In this document: positions 63,887 through 64,000 of the stretch, piece by piece
Position numbering within the stretch: the first letter of the stretch is position 1
Layout of the letters: each line of letters begins with the position of its first letter
Assembly (NCBI GenBank): GCA_022394775.1
Contig: JAGFCB010000095.1
Location: forward strand, 1-64,000
Origin: Candidatus Poribacteria bacterium
GTDB lineage: Bacteria > Poribacteria > WGA-4E > WGA-3G
Direction of reading: 5' to 3'
Length of the DNA stretch: 64,000 bases
The notes under the pieces: generated by a model
Seen by the model: only the letters and a program-made list of their open reading frames with translations
Told to the model about the DNA's origin: nothing
Database searches by the model: none
Program-made: the position numbers and the translations under genes

Positions 63887-64000
63887 TTATATATTCGGCT
63901 TCGTCGGCTGCCCCGCATCCATCACAAGCGGAAAATGGTGACCTGCCAACTTATTACCACCATTGATAGTGACAAAACGTTTCATGATGTGATTCCCACT
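63887..64000 (-). CDS. PhyH family protein, C-terminal part only
   Basis: The last 37 codons of another minus-strand gene (SGNHIMKRFVTINGGNKLAGHHFPLVMDAGQPTKPNI, read in short pieces) run off the window's right edge; stop at 63887-63889. Strong similarity to the end of the neighbouring PhyH gene identifies it. Not in the ORF track. Confidence 0.85.
   Translation of the reverse strand, partial: SGNHIMKRFVTINGGNKLAGHHFPLVMDAGQPTKPNI

Overview
The window looks like a chromosomal segment of a Poribacteria-type bacterium (Candidatus Poribacteria or a close PVC/sponge-associated relative). This is inference from gene content: several phytanoyl-CoA dioxygenases (PhyH), three Gfo/Idh/MocA oxidoreductases, LamG proteins, a sulfatase, SUMF1-domain proteins, WD40 propellers, a FlgD-like 'NYPNPFNP' tail, an FG-GAP/ASPIC protein and a multihaem-TPR cytochrome. 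No 16S rRNA is present to confirm it. There is no prophage, CRISPR array or intact IS; mobile traces are limited to small dispersed repeats.

Layout. 1-3.7 kb: the tail of an anti-sigma-like protein, an HtrA-family protein lacking the expected catalytic His, a secreted PLD-type protein and a PhyH enzyme. 3.7-8 kb: a repeat-rich stretch around a His-rich secreted protein, then a SUMF1-sialidase fusion. 8-16.4 kb: LamG protein, two cyclophilin lipoproteins, a LecA-like lectin, DUF1844, an ART-like/HEAT protein, a K+ channel with an odd filter, YifB, and a WD40 protein whose sorting tail is frameshifted off. 16.5-23.3 kb: sulfatase, methyltransferase, phosphoesterase, ABC ATPase, fused MNT-HEPN protein, FAH-family hydrolase and SDR. 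23.6-29 kb: a signalling cluster with a WD40 protein, an ECF sigma factor fused through a membrane helix to an extracytoplasmic domain, a small membrane protein and a secreted paralogue of that domain. 29.3-44.8 kb: multihaem-TPR cytochrome, decayed MazEF-like pair, SelA, SUMF1 lipoprotein, ABC ATPase, AddA-like helicase-nuclease, oxidoreductase, FG-GAP protein, TolB-like propeller and Cu/Zn SOD. 45-50 kb: sugar-type catabolic enzymes and ArgD. 50-55.4 kb: a conserved housekeeping block, LolB-like - ispE - tRNA-Gln - bL25 - amidase - GerMN - pth, lacking prs. 55.4-64 kb: bisphosphate nucleotidase, alcohol dehydrogenase, Gfo/Idh, TPR protein, two LamG proteins, a TPP enzyme and tandem PhyH genes.

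Four patterns cut across annotated genes. (1) Six otherwise unrelated exported proteins end in a common C-terminal motif, roughly K-L-A-x-x-W-x-x-L-K, which looks like a sorting or anchoring tag. (2) Three unrelated genes carry a leader of exactly 68 nt ending at the ATG, with a hairpin supported by two compensatory base-pair changes. (3) A second leader family of 64-65 nt (GGATATACGG...CCGCAAGGAA...ATG) supplies the ribosome-binding site of other genes; in one case an ATA codon sits where the ATG should be. (4) TGATAACTG-type inverted/direct repeats sit in several intergenic gaps.

Start codons were moved from the ORF track where a Shine-Dalgarno sequence or signal peptide made an internal start clearly better. 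All family assignments are by eye.
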